Below the pieces are notes generated by a model. It saw nothing but the letters and a program-made list of their open reading frames with translations. It was not told where the DNA came from and made no database searches. Positions 1 through 14,048 of a stretch of 64,000 nt of DNA are shown piece after piece (the first letter of the stretch is position 1; every line of letters begins with the position of its first letter). Source of the stretch: Chloroflexota bacterium (GTDB lineage Bacteria > Chloroflexota > Anaerolineae > Anaerolineales > Villigracilaceae); assembly GCA_016213105.1 (NCBI GenBank), contig JACRBN010000025.1, positions 372,001 through 436,000 of the forward strand, given 5' to 3'. The translations under genes and the position numbers were made by a program.

Positions 1-2175
1 CTTCTTGCTGGCGCCCTCCATAAACTTGTTGCGATGCTTCTGGATCTTGTCCGCGATCTTCTTCGAGATGGCCTTGCGCAGGTCGTCCGCCTCAGACTGG
101 GTGTAGCCCGCCAACTGCACGGCAGCGTTCATCAGTTGTTCCTGATAGACGGGGATGCCGTAGGTATCCTGGAAGATGGGTTTGAGCGCCTCGTGACGGT
201 ATTCCACTTCGGCCTCGCCATGCATGCGCGCGATGTAATCGGGAATGAAGGCCATCGGGCCCGGGCGATAGAGCGCCACCATCGCGATGACGTTGTCCAG
301 CGTCTGCGGTTTCATCTGGACCAGCCAGCGGGTCATGCCGCCGCCTTCGAGTTGGAACACTCCCAGGGTCTGACCAACGCCCATCAGATCGAAGGCCTTC
401 CGGTCGTCGAGCGGAATGTTGCTCAGGTCAAAGTGGATGCCGTGCCGCTTCTCGATCAGGTCGCAGGCGCGCGCCATCACGGACAGGGTCGCCAGGCCGA
501 GGAAGTCCACCTTCAGCATGCCGAGCGAGTCGAGGATGCCCATTTCGAACTGGGTCACCGATTTGACAGCCGTGTCCTCCGAGCCCGAGGTGGGGCGGTG
601 CAGCGGCAGATACTCCACCAGCGATTTGTCGGCGATGACCACGCCCGCGGCGTGCGTGCCAGCGTTGCGGACCGTGCCTTCCATCTTGGCGGCGGTGTCG
701 ATCAACTCGTGAATGTGCGGGGTCGAATCGTAGATTTGTTTGAACTCGGGCACGGCCAGAGCGTCATCCATGGTGGTGGTGCGGCCCGAGACGAACGGCA
801 CCAGCTTGGCGACGCGGTCCACTTCCGAGAGCGGGATGTCCATCACGCGCGCCACGTCGCGCAGGGCGGCTTTGGTGCCCATCGTGCCGAAGGTGATGAT
901 CTGCGCCACCTTGTCGTCACCGTATTTGCGCGCGCAATATTCGAGCATCTCGGCGCGACGGTCGTCGCGGAAGTCGAGGTCGATATCGGGCATCGAGATG
1001 CGGCCCGGGTTGAGGAAGCGCTCGAAGATCAGGTCATGTTCGATGGGGTCGACCATCGTAATGCCAAGACAGTACGCCACGATGGAACCTGCCGCCGACC
1101 CGCGCGCATTGAACCAGATGTTGTGCTGGGCGGCGTGCTGGCACAGGTCCCACACGATCAGGAAGTAGGCATCGAATCCCATCGTGTGGATGACGCCCAA
1201 CTCGTAGTCCAGCCGCTCACGCACCCTGGGACTGGTCGCTCGATCCTGATAGCGCCTCTGCAAGCCCTGCTCGCACAGGTGGCGCAGATAGGTTTCAGCC
1301 GTATAGCCCTCGGGGACGGGGAATTCGGGCAGGTGATAGCCCTTGAAGGACAAATCCACGTTGCAGCGTTCGGCGATCAGCAGGGTGTTGCTGAGCGACT
1401 CGGGCACCTCCGCGAACAGGGTGGACATCTCCTGCGGCGTGCGCAGGTAATACGAGTCGTCCGTCATGCGCATGCGGTCGGGGTCGGTCAATAACGTGTT
1501 GGTCTGGATCGCCAGCAGGATGTCCTGCAAACGCGAGTCGGACTGGTTGATGTAATGCACATCGTTGGTGGCGACGTAGCGCGACTCATAGCGCACGCCC
1601 AATTCCATCAGGCGGCGGTTCAGGTCGGTGATCTCTTTAATGTTGTGCTGTTGCAGTTCGACAAAGAAACGATCCTTGCCGAAGACATCGTAGTACCAGT
1701 TCATGCGCCGCACGGCTTCCTGCGGATTCTCGTCCAGCAGGGCGCGCGGGATTTCGGCCGACATGCAGCCCGAGGTGCAGATCAGCCCCTCCGAGTGGGC
1801 AGCCAGGAAGTCGTGGTCGATGCGCGGATAGTAGTAGAAGCCGTTCAACTGCGCCGCCGAGGCGATGCTCAACAGGTTGCGATAGCCGACTTCATTCTCG
1901 GCCAGCAGCAGCAAATGGAAGGATTTTTTGTCGAGCTTGGGGTCGCGGTCGGTCATGCCGCGCGCCGCCATGTAGGCTTCCAGCCCGATGATGGGCTTGA
2001 CCTCCGCGGCGGTGGCTGCATTGTAAAAGTCGATCACCCCGAACATCGTGCCGTGGTCGGTGATGGCCACGGCAGGCATGTTCATTTCCTTGACGCGTTT
2101 AATCAGCTTCTTGATGTTCGAGAAGCCGTCGAGCAGCGAGTATTCGGTGTGAACGTGAAGATGGGCGAAGGACAT
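1..2175 (-). CDS. dnaE: DNA polymerase III alpha subunit, N-terminal 725 residues (runs off the left edge)
   Basis: Replicative DNA polymerase catalytic subunit. Translating the minus strand from the ATG at 2175 gives MSFAHLHVHTEYSLLDG, the PHP-domain start of bacterial DnaE. The polymerase domain follows, with SRLQDILLAIQT, a GSAAGSIVAYCLGIT segment and the acidic active site PDIDLDFRDDRR near residue 330. The reading frame stays open to base 1, so only about 60% of a usual 1,150-residue DnaE is present. A TATAAT box ends 10 nt before the ATG, so the 5' leader would be only a few nucleotides. The name is secure; the C-terminal tau- and beta-binding regions are not visible. Confidence 0.97.
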   Translation of the reverse strand, partial: MSFAHLHVHTEYSLLDGFSNIKKLIKRVKEMNMPAVAITDHGTMFGVIDFYNAATAAEVKPIIGLEAYMAARGMTDRDPKLDKKSFHLLLLAENEVGYRNLLSIASAAQLNGFYYYPRIDHDFLAAHSEGLICTSGCMSAEIPRALLDENPQEAVRRMNWYYDVFGKDRFFVELQQHNIKEITDLNRRLMELGVRYESRYVATNDVHYINQSDSRLQDILLAIQTNTLLTDPDRMRMTDDSYYLRTPQEMSTLFAEVPESLSNTLLIAERCNVDLSFKGYHLPEFPVPEGYTAETYLRHLCEQGLQRRYQDRATSPRVRERLDYELGVIHTMGFDAYFLIVWDLCQHAAQHNIWFNARGSAAGSIVAYCLGITMVDPIEHDLIFERFLNPGRISMPDIDLDFRDDRRAEMLEYCARKYGDDKVAQIITFGTMGTKAALRDVARVMDIPLSEVDRVAKLVPFVSGRTTTMDDALAVPEFKQIYDSTPHIHELIDTAAKMEGTVRNAGTHAAGVVIADKSLVEYLPLHRPTSGSEDTAVKSVTQFEMGILDSLGMLKVDFLGLATLSVMARACDLIEKRHGIHFDLSNIPLDDRKAFDLMGVGQTLGVFQLEGGGMTRWLVQMKPQTLDNVIAMVALYRPGPMAFIPDYIARMHGEAEVEYRHEALKPIFQDTYGIPVYQEQLMNAAVQLAGYTQSEADDLRKAISKKIADKIQKHRNKFMEGASKK

Positions 2176-2185
2176 GGGCTAAAAG

Positions 2186-2191
2186 ATTATA
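2186..2191 (-). promoter_or_regulatory. -10 box of dnaE
   Basis: A perfect TATAAT on the minus strand lies 10 nt before the dnaE ATG, so transcription should start within a few bases of the start codon. No clear -35 box or Shine-Dalgarno sequence is seen. Confidence 0.55.
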
Positions 2192-2225
2192 GCACGCATG
2201 TTCAATGATAAAGCCGACGGTTTAC

Positions 2226-2259
2226 TTAAAAAATTAAGGCTCCCTCATTAGAGGGAGCC
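2226..2259 (-). terminator. Rho-independent terminator of the sensor kinase gene
   Basis: A 9-bp GC-rich stem (2238-2246 with 2251-2259, loop of 4) is followed on the minus strand by TTAATTTTTT. It lies 17 nt after the stop of the sensor kinase. Confidence 0.85.
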
Positions 2260-2275
2260 TGACATCTGAATCGGA

Positions 2276-4546
2276 TTATGAAGACGATTTCCATCGAATG
2301 TTGACCCGCGCGCCTTTTTGGGGTGAGGAGTCGATACGCACCTCCGCCCCGATCAGTTGGGCGCGTTCCATCATCCCTGCCAGACCATAGTGTTTGTGAG
2401 ACGCCAGATTCTGCGGTTGGGTTGCGTTTTTGGCGTGGAAACCACTCCCGTCGTCCTCGACGATCAGAGCGATGGACTTTTCATCCAGTCTGCCCAGAAT
2501 GTGGATATGTCTGGCCTGCCCGTGTCGAATGGAATTTTCACAGGCTTCCTGCACCATACGGTAAATGTAGTGTTCAACGTTCTGCGGGTAGCGCAGGTCG
2601 TCGTTGCCTTCCACGGTTACATCAATCTGGACCAGCTCGTTGTGGATCTCGGACAAGTGGTCGGCCAGTTCATCCAGGGCGGGCTTGAAACCGTAATTCA
2701 ACATGGGCGGGCGCAGGTCGGTGACGATCTCGCGCACGCGCTGGACCACGGCGTCGTACGCGGCCTGAAATTTAGGCGTCCTGGCCGATGGGTCGAGGAA
2801 CATCATCAGGGCCGCCAGTTCGTTCAGCACGCTGTCGTGCAAGTCGTGGGCCAGGCGCAGACGTTCCTGTTCATAACGGTTCACGTTATCCTGGTACATG
2901 GATTTGATCTGTGCGGTTTTCTGGATATTGCTCAAGGCGATGGCGGTCTGGCTGGCCAGCGATTGGATGATGGGCATTTCGGCCTGTAAATACAGGTCAT
3001 CCGGGTCGCGGCGTCCCAACAGCCACAGGCCCAGCAGGGTATCGCCGACCTTGAGCGGCAGACTGGCTCGCACCCATTCCAGGGGTGGGGGGCCGCCAGC
3101 AGGCAGGATTCGGCTCTCCGTCCAGGAGGCCAGGGGAATGTCCGCGGCGGCCTTGATCAATACTTCAGGATCCCCCGCTTCTTTTGCGACCACGACTTCC
3201 GCCTGTCCATCCGAGCAGGACAGGAAGGCGTACTGCCTCACAAACATGCTCGGATAAACCTCCTCGGTGAGAATGCCCATCAGCCCTTCCATGGAATTGC
3301 TGGTGGCAATGCGGGCGGAAAAGATCTCGGGTAATTTTGTATGAGGCAGTTTAATGCCCAGGAAACGCCGCTCGACCTGGGACGCGAAATGGGGGAAGGC
3401 GAAGATCGAGAACAAGGCGACCAGGAAGATCGTCAGCAGGGAATTGAAAAACAGGATGTCGCTGCCAACGGGCAGGGTCTTTGCCTGCACGATCAGGGTG
3501 GCCGCCAGGAGCAGGGCGCTGCTCAAGATGACCAGGTATATGTACAGGGAGACGGCGCGGTTGGAGCGCACCTCCATGCCGCCCAGACGGGTACGAAAAA
3601 CCCAGTAAAAATACGCGGCGGGCAGCAGGAGCAGGAAAAACAAGGTGAGGGGCGCAAGATATACCAGGGGCTCCTCTCTTCCCACCAGGGTGATGATCAA
3701 TATGGGCAGGAACGCTATTGTAACCAGGATACCCAGTCGGCGCACCTCGCGGGCTTGTGCTGTTTTGCGGATACCCCTGGAAAGGAAAATTGCGAGGCTC
3801 ACGCCAAAGGCCAGAAGCAATCCGATATAGAACAAGCCGGACGGGGTGGATGGGAACACACTCAACACGGCCATCCCCAGGCTGAAAATGTACAGGCCCC
3901 TGCCGACCCATTTTGGGACTCGTCGCAGCGGCGATGGGAAAATCCAGTGAAAGTGAATGTAGACGGGCGCCATCAGCCAGGCAATGAACCGCATGAGATA
4001 CAGGCTGTACAAAACGTGCGTGGCAGACATGCTGCCGACGACAATGAACAGCCCGGTCAGGTAATTGACAGCAGTCAGCAGTGTCCACTTCTCGTCGCGG
4101 GGACGCACAAAGAGCAGGGTGGCCGTGCCGAAGAACCAGAAGAAATATCCCAGGAGCCAGTTGTTGATGACCCGGTTCCAAAACTCGGAAGACGTGAAAC
4201 CGGTATATATCCAGGGGACGGTGAGGGTCTCCCCGCCTCTCTCGACCTCCAGCTCCACCACCTGGCCAGCCTGGGCGTCGGCAAATAAAACGAGACTTTT
4301 ATCCTTGCGATACTCTGCGTAATCGGTCGATCCGATGCGCGTGACGACGTCGTTGACCTTCAGACTGCCTGTGCCGCTTTGATCTTCAAAAATATAGACG
4401 ACCTTTCCCGTCTGTGGCTCCATATAGAAACCGGGGTAGGGGGCAGTGTGCAAAAGTGCATGTGTGTACAGCACGAGTATGCCGAGCGTCAATGCGGCTA
4501 CCGCAATTTCAATGGGACGCCAGGAGGAGGGGAATATCTTTTTCAT
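2276..4546 (-). CDS. Membrane sensor histidine kinase (PDZ-like, multi-TM, GAF, HisKA_3, HATPase)
   Basis: Two-component sensor kinase of the NarX/LiaS/DesK type, 756 aa. The order is: one TM helix (residues 13-32), a PDZ-like extracytoplasmic domain (about 35-120, GSLKVNDVVTRIGS), about eight TM helices (130-390), a GAF-like domain (400-545), a HisKA_3 dimerisation box with phospho-acceptor His (RLAHDLHDSVLNELAAL) and a HATPase with N-box VQEACENSIRHG and G-boxes DDGSGF and GLAGM. The LuxR-type response regulator upstream on the same strand, 400 bp away, is the likely partner. The ligand is unknown; a PDZ-like sensor could read a peptide or a membrane signal. Confidence 0.88.
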   Translation of the reverse strand: MKKIFPSSWRPIEIAVAALTLGILVLYTHALLHTAPYPGFYMEPQTGKVVYIFEDQSGTGSLKVNDVVTRIGSTDYAEYRKDKSLVLFADAQAGQVVELEVERGGETLTVPWIYTGFTSSEFWNRVINNWLLGYFFWFFGTATLLFVRPRDEKWTLLTAVNYLTGLFIVVGSMSATHVLYSLYLMRFIAWLMAPVYIHFHWIFPSPLRRVPKWVGRGLYIFSLGMAVLSVFPSTPSGLFYIGLLLAFGVSLAIFLSRGIRKTAQAREVRRLGILVTIAFLPILIITLVGREEPLVYLAPLTLFFLLLLPAAYFYWVFRTRLGGMEVRSNRAVSLYIYLVILSSALLLAATLIVQAKTLPVGSDILFFNSLLTIFLVALFSIFAFPHFASQVERRFLGIKLPHTKLPEIFSARIATSNSMEGLMGILTEEVYPSMFVRQYAFLSCSDGQAEVVVAKEAGDPEVLIKAAADIPLASWTESRILPAGGPPPLEWVRASLPLKVGDTLLGLWLLGRRDPDDLYLQAEMPIIQSLASQTAIALSNIQKTAQIKSMYQDNVNRYEQERLRLAHDLHDSVLNELAALMMFLDPSARTPKFQAAYDAVVQRVREIVTDLRPPMLNYGFKPALDELADHLSEIHNELVQIDVTVEGNDDLRYPQNVEHYIYRMVQEACENSIRHGQARHIHILGRLDEKSIALIVEDDGSGFHAKNATQPQNLASHKHYGLAGMMERAQLIGAEVRIDSSPQKGARVNIRWKSSS

Positions 4547-4945
4547 GATGTTTTATCTGTAGAAGCAGGTGGAAGGGAGATGATGTGATTATAGCGTAAA
4601 ACAAAACAATTCCGTTTTCGCTTTCAGTTTTGCCTGTTTCCGCCCACCCACTGAAAATTGATGTCTCGTGTTGGAAATGAAAGCTTTTTCAACCGCATAA
4701 TCAAGGCCGTGCTCGAGGAATCCATCATTGTCCCGTACAGCGCCTGCCGAAGCTGATTCGATGTAAGTGATGAACTCGTGGGGCGGGATGGAATCCCGTC
4801 AAACTACGGGTATGCCGAATGCCATATCGTGCCCGTAGGGTATTCCGCACCACATCACGTACTTGATGCCACCACCTGTTCCAAAGTATGCAAGCTGTCA
4901 TATCCCCGCAAGGGCGCAGGCTGTACAGGCTGGATTTGACAACTG
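4547..4945. other. Intergenic region between regulator and kinase genes, no gene seen
   Basis: About 400 bp with no convincing ORF. It holds a short palindrome (cgggat/atcccg, 4784-4798) and a second inverted repeat (ctacggg 4804-4810 with cccgtag 4832-4838). These may be RNA structure in the leader of the kinase mRNA. Their role is unknown. Confidence 0.4.
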
Positions 4946-5650
4946 TTATCTTCTTTTGGTGGGCAGGGTGGGGGAGGCCGGATCGCTGGAAATGATGCCC
5001 AGTTCGCGTCCCTTGACGATGGCCGCCGCCCGCGTGTTCACTCCCAGTTTGAGATAGGCCCCCGAAAGCAGGTTGCGGACAGTGGCATGTTTGATGCTCA
5101 TTTTCCTGGATATATCCCACGTGGTGCTGTTGGGATAGGAGGCGGAAAGGGATAGCGCTTCCAACTGGCGGGCGGAGAGTTTTACTTCGGTTTCCTCGGG
5201 ATTCATTTTGAGCAAGGTCTGATGCACCTTTTCGCTCATGTAGATGCCCCCATTCGCGATGGCTATGATGATATTCCCCAATTCCTGGATGGCGTGGGTG
5301 TCATCCTTGAGGATGTAACCGCTGGCGCCCGCCTCCAGGACGGCGCGGATCAGGCTGCGCTCCTTGTACATGCTGATGACCAGAATAACCAGGTCGGGAT
5401 GGGTTTGGAGCAGGGTTGGGACCACGTGCAGGATGGGATAGGGAGCGGAGTTGTCAGGCGAGGTTGGGAGGTTAACATCCAGCAATAGAACGTCCGTGGG
5501 GTGGGCTTCCAACCCGGGCTCGATATCCTCTCCGTATTTGATGGCCTCCACCACCTGTACCTGTGGATTGCCTTGCAGTCGAAACATGTAGCCGTCCACG
5601 ATGCCTTGATGATCGTCGACGATTGTTACACGGATTCTTTTTGTTGCCAT
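4946..5650 (-). CDS. NarL/LuxR-family response regulator
   Basis: DNA-binding response regulator, 234 aa. The N-terminal receiver domain shows the acidic pocket (TIVDDHQG), the phospho-acceptor Asp in VLLLDVNLP (about residue 57), the switch Ser in LVISMYKE and the conserved Lys in GYILKDD. The C-terminal LuxR-type helix-turn-helix starts near LSARQLEALSL. The NSTTWDISRKMSIKHATVRN segment is an unusual version of the LuxR recognition region. It probably pairs with the sensor kinase downstream. There is no usable clue to target genes. Confidence 0.88.
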   Translation of the reverse strand: MATKRIRVTIVDDHQGIVDGYMFRLQGNPQVQVVEAIKYGEDIEPGLEAHPTDVLLLDVNLPTSPDNSAPYPILHVVPTLLQTHPDLVILVISMYKERSLIRAVLEAGASGYILKDDTHAIQELGNIIIAIANGGIYMSEKVHQTLLKMNPEETEVKLSARQLEALSLSASYPNSTTWDISRKMSIKHATVRNLLSGAYLKLGVNTRAAAIVKGRELGIISSDPASPTLPTKRR

Positions 5651-5889
5651 GACCCGCTCCTGTCTCTAGTAAACGTGTTTCAAGGGTAACAAAAAAAAAA
5701 CAATCCATGCAAGGGGTAACGTACAAATGCCTATGCCAGGGGAATGCCTGTCTATTCTATTGTTCACCATTTCTTCATAAAATAATAACAGTTCATTTCA
5801 ATGGCATTATGGGGTCTGGCGGACGGGGGCGGCAAGGGGGGATGGAAATTGTTACATACGGGGGTGGCAGAGGGGTGGAAATTATTGAA
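5651..5889 (+). ncRNA. Possible small RNA or untranslated region ending at the terminator before secA
   Basis: There is no plausible protein gene here, yet a strong plus-strand terminator follows at 5890-5918, upstream of the secA promoter. A weak promoter may start near 5760 (TTGTTC, then TAATAA after 17 nt). The 3' part is very G-rich and repeats the motif GG(A/T)GGAAATT(G/A)TT twice (near 5837 and 5875). This could be a short RNA of roughly 100-130 nt; the evidence is only the orphan terminator and the repeats. Confidence 0.3.
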
Positions 5890-5918
5890 GGCGGACGCGC
5901 CCGGTGCGTCCGCCTTTT
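5890..5918 (+). terminator. Orphan Rho-independent terminator upstream of secA
   Basis: A perfect GC-rich stem (GGCGGACGC with GCGTCCGCC, about 6-nt loop) is followed by TTTTT. It points in the plus direction but no plus-strand gene precedes it. Confidence 0.8.
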
Positions 5919-5945
5919 TCTTATATTCCTCCAACCTCGCCATGC

Positions 5946-5951
5946 TATAAT
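5946..5951 (+). promoter_or_regulatory. -10 box of secA
   Basis: A perfect TATAAT lies 21 nt before the secA ATG and after the orphan terminator, so secA starts its own transcript. No clear -35 box. Confidence 0.55.
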
Positions 5952-5972
5952 TCCGCTCCGAAAGGTTCAGGA

Positions 5973-9986
<4,014 letters not shown>

Positions 9987-10007
9987 TCGTACAACCAAGA
10001 GGTTTTG

Positions 10008-11051
10008 TTGGTCCAGCCCGATACCGCGCCCCTGAATATCTATCATGCCCTTCCAAAGGTGGAATTGCACCGCCATCTGGAAGGCTCCCTGCGCTTAACC
10101 ACCATGCTGGACATCGCGCGCTCGCACGGTATCACCATCCCAGCCAGCATGTTGAGGTTGAGCGGTCTGGTGCAGATCCAGGATCAGGATCCGCTGACCT
10201 TCACCAACTTCCTCGAAAAATTCAAGACCCTGCGCCTGTTCTATCGCTCGCCCGATGCGATCCATCGCATCACGCGCGAAGCGGTGGAGGACGCCGCGCG
10301 GGACAATATCCGTTACATGGAATTGCGCTTCACGCCCGTGGCGCTCAGCCGCGCGGAGGGCTTTCCGCTGCACGAGGTGATGGATTGGGTCATCACCAGT
10401 TCCCAGTCGGCGGCGAAGGAGTTCAATATCCAGGTTGGGCTGATCGCCTCGGTCAACCGCCACGAGAGTCCCGACCTGGCCGAGCAGGTGGCCTGGCTGG
10501 CCGCGCAGAACATCGGGCGCGGGCTGGTCGGCCTGGACCTGGCCGGCAACGAAGCGGAGTTTCCCTCCAGCCCGTTCGTGGGCGTCTTCAAGGAGGCGCG
10601 CCAGGCGGGCTTGCACATCACCATTCACGCGGGGGAGTGGGGGCCAGCCGCCAACGTGCGCGAAGCCATCGAAGTGTTCAACACGGAACGCATCGGCCAC
10701 GGGGTGCGCGTCATCGAGGACGATGCCGTCACCGCGCTGGCCGCCGAACGCCAGACGATCTTCGAGGTGTGCATCACCAGCAACTACCAGTCGGGGGTGG
10801 TCGCCAATCTCGGCAGGCACCCGCTGGCATCCATGCTCAATCAGGGGATCAAGGCCACGATCAACACGGACGATCCCAGCGTCTCGCGCATCACGCTCAG
10901 CCATGAGTATCAGACAGCCAACGATCTGGGCCTCCCGCTCGACGTGCTGAAGCAGTGCCTGCTCACCTCCGCCGAAGCGAGCTTCCTGCCCGAGGCCAAG
11001 CGGACGCAACTGGTCGCGCGGCTCAAAAAAGAGTTGAGTGGCTTAAAATAA
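10008..11051 (+). CDS. Adenosine deaminase family protein (first copy)
   Basis: Metal-dependent amidohydrolase of the adenosine/adenine deaminase family, which deaminates the 6-position of purines. Metal and catalytic motifs are visible: VELHRHLEGSLR near the N-terminus, TIHAGEWG (catalytic Glu), IGHGVRV and TINTDDPSVS. About 347 aa, normal for the family. Start codons are TTG at 10005 or 10008; 10008 has better spacing from AGAGG. The gene starts 22 nt after secA and may be co-transcribed. A second family member lies at 34633. The exact purine substrate cannot be decided from sequence alone. Confidence 0.88.
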   Translation: MVQPDTAPLNIYHALPKVELHRHLEGSLRLTTMLDIARSHGITIPASMLRLSGLVQIQDQDPLTFTNFLEKFKTLRLFYRSPDAIHRITREAVEDAARDNIRYMELRFTPVALSRAEGFPLHEVMDWVITSSQSAAKEFNIQVGLIASVNRHESPDLAEQVAWLAAQNIGRGLVGLDLAGNEAEFPSSPFVGVFKEARQAGLHITIHAGEWGPAANVREAIEVFNTERIGHGVRVIEDDAVTALAAERQTIFEVCITSNYQSGVVANLGRHPLASMLNQGIKATINTDDPSVSRITLSHEYQTANDLGLPLDVLKQCLLTSAEASFLPEAKRTQLVARLKKELSGLK

Positions 11052-11139
11052 TCCCCGCCTGCCCTGCGCACTCGCGAAAAATCCCAGCAACACCCTGAAA
11101 ATCGGGGCGCGCAGGTTTGGAATTTCACACAGGAAGCAG

Positions 11140-11244
11140 TAAAATTAAGGACCGCACCACAAGAACCCCAAGGATGGCAAAGGCGCTCCTTTGTATCCTT
11201 CGGGATTTTGTGGTGTGCTATTAAACCCACCAAAGGAGTAAGCC
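11140..11244 (+). promoter_or_regulatory. Promoter and long hairpin leader of the aconitase gene
   Basis: A TAAAAT box at 11140-11145 is followed by a near-perfect hairpin spanning 11154-11218. Stem blocks are ACCACAA/TTGTGGT, CCC/GGG, AAGGAT/ATCCTT and CAAAGG/CCTTTG around a CGCT loop. The ribosome-binding site AAAGGAG follows at about 11233. The hairpin would form the 5' end of the aconitase mRNA. There is no T-run, so it is not a classic terminator. Confidence 0.55.
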
Positions 11245-13947
<2,703 letters not shown>

Positions 13948-13971
13948 TTGGTACGTGGTAAGTGAATCAAA

Positions 13972-14001
13972 AGAGACTCGTCGTGAGGCGAGTCTCTTTT
14001 T
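13972..14001. terminator. Bidirectional terminator between acnA and the lipoprotein gene
   Basis: Stem AGAGACTCG (13972-13980) pairs with CGAGTCTCT (13989-13997). T-rich sequence follows on the plus side and TTTTGATT on the minus side, so it can serve both convergent genes. Confidence 0.8.
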
Positions 14002-14048
14002 GTTGATGACGCGCGAATGCTTTGTGACTGAAGGCGAGGATGGGTTGC

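Noticed and set aside
34-1494. Long plus-strand open frames opposite dnaE
   Set aside because: They are antisense shadows of dnaE. The minus frame gives a perfect PHP and polymerase sequence, and the plus frames show no family or RBS.
4725-5120. 131-residue minus ORF between kinase and regulator
   Set aside because: It overlaps the regulator 3' end in another frame, has His/Gly-rich shadow composition and no RBS.
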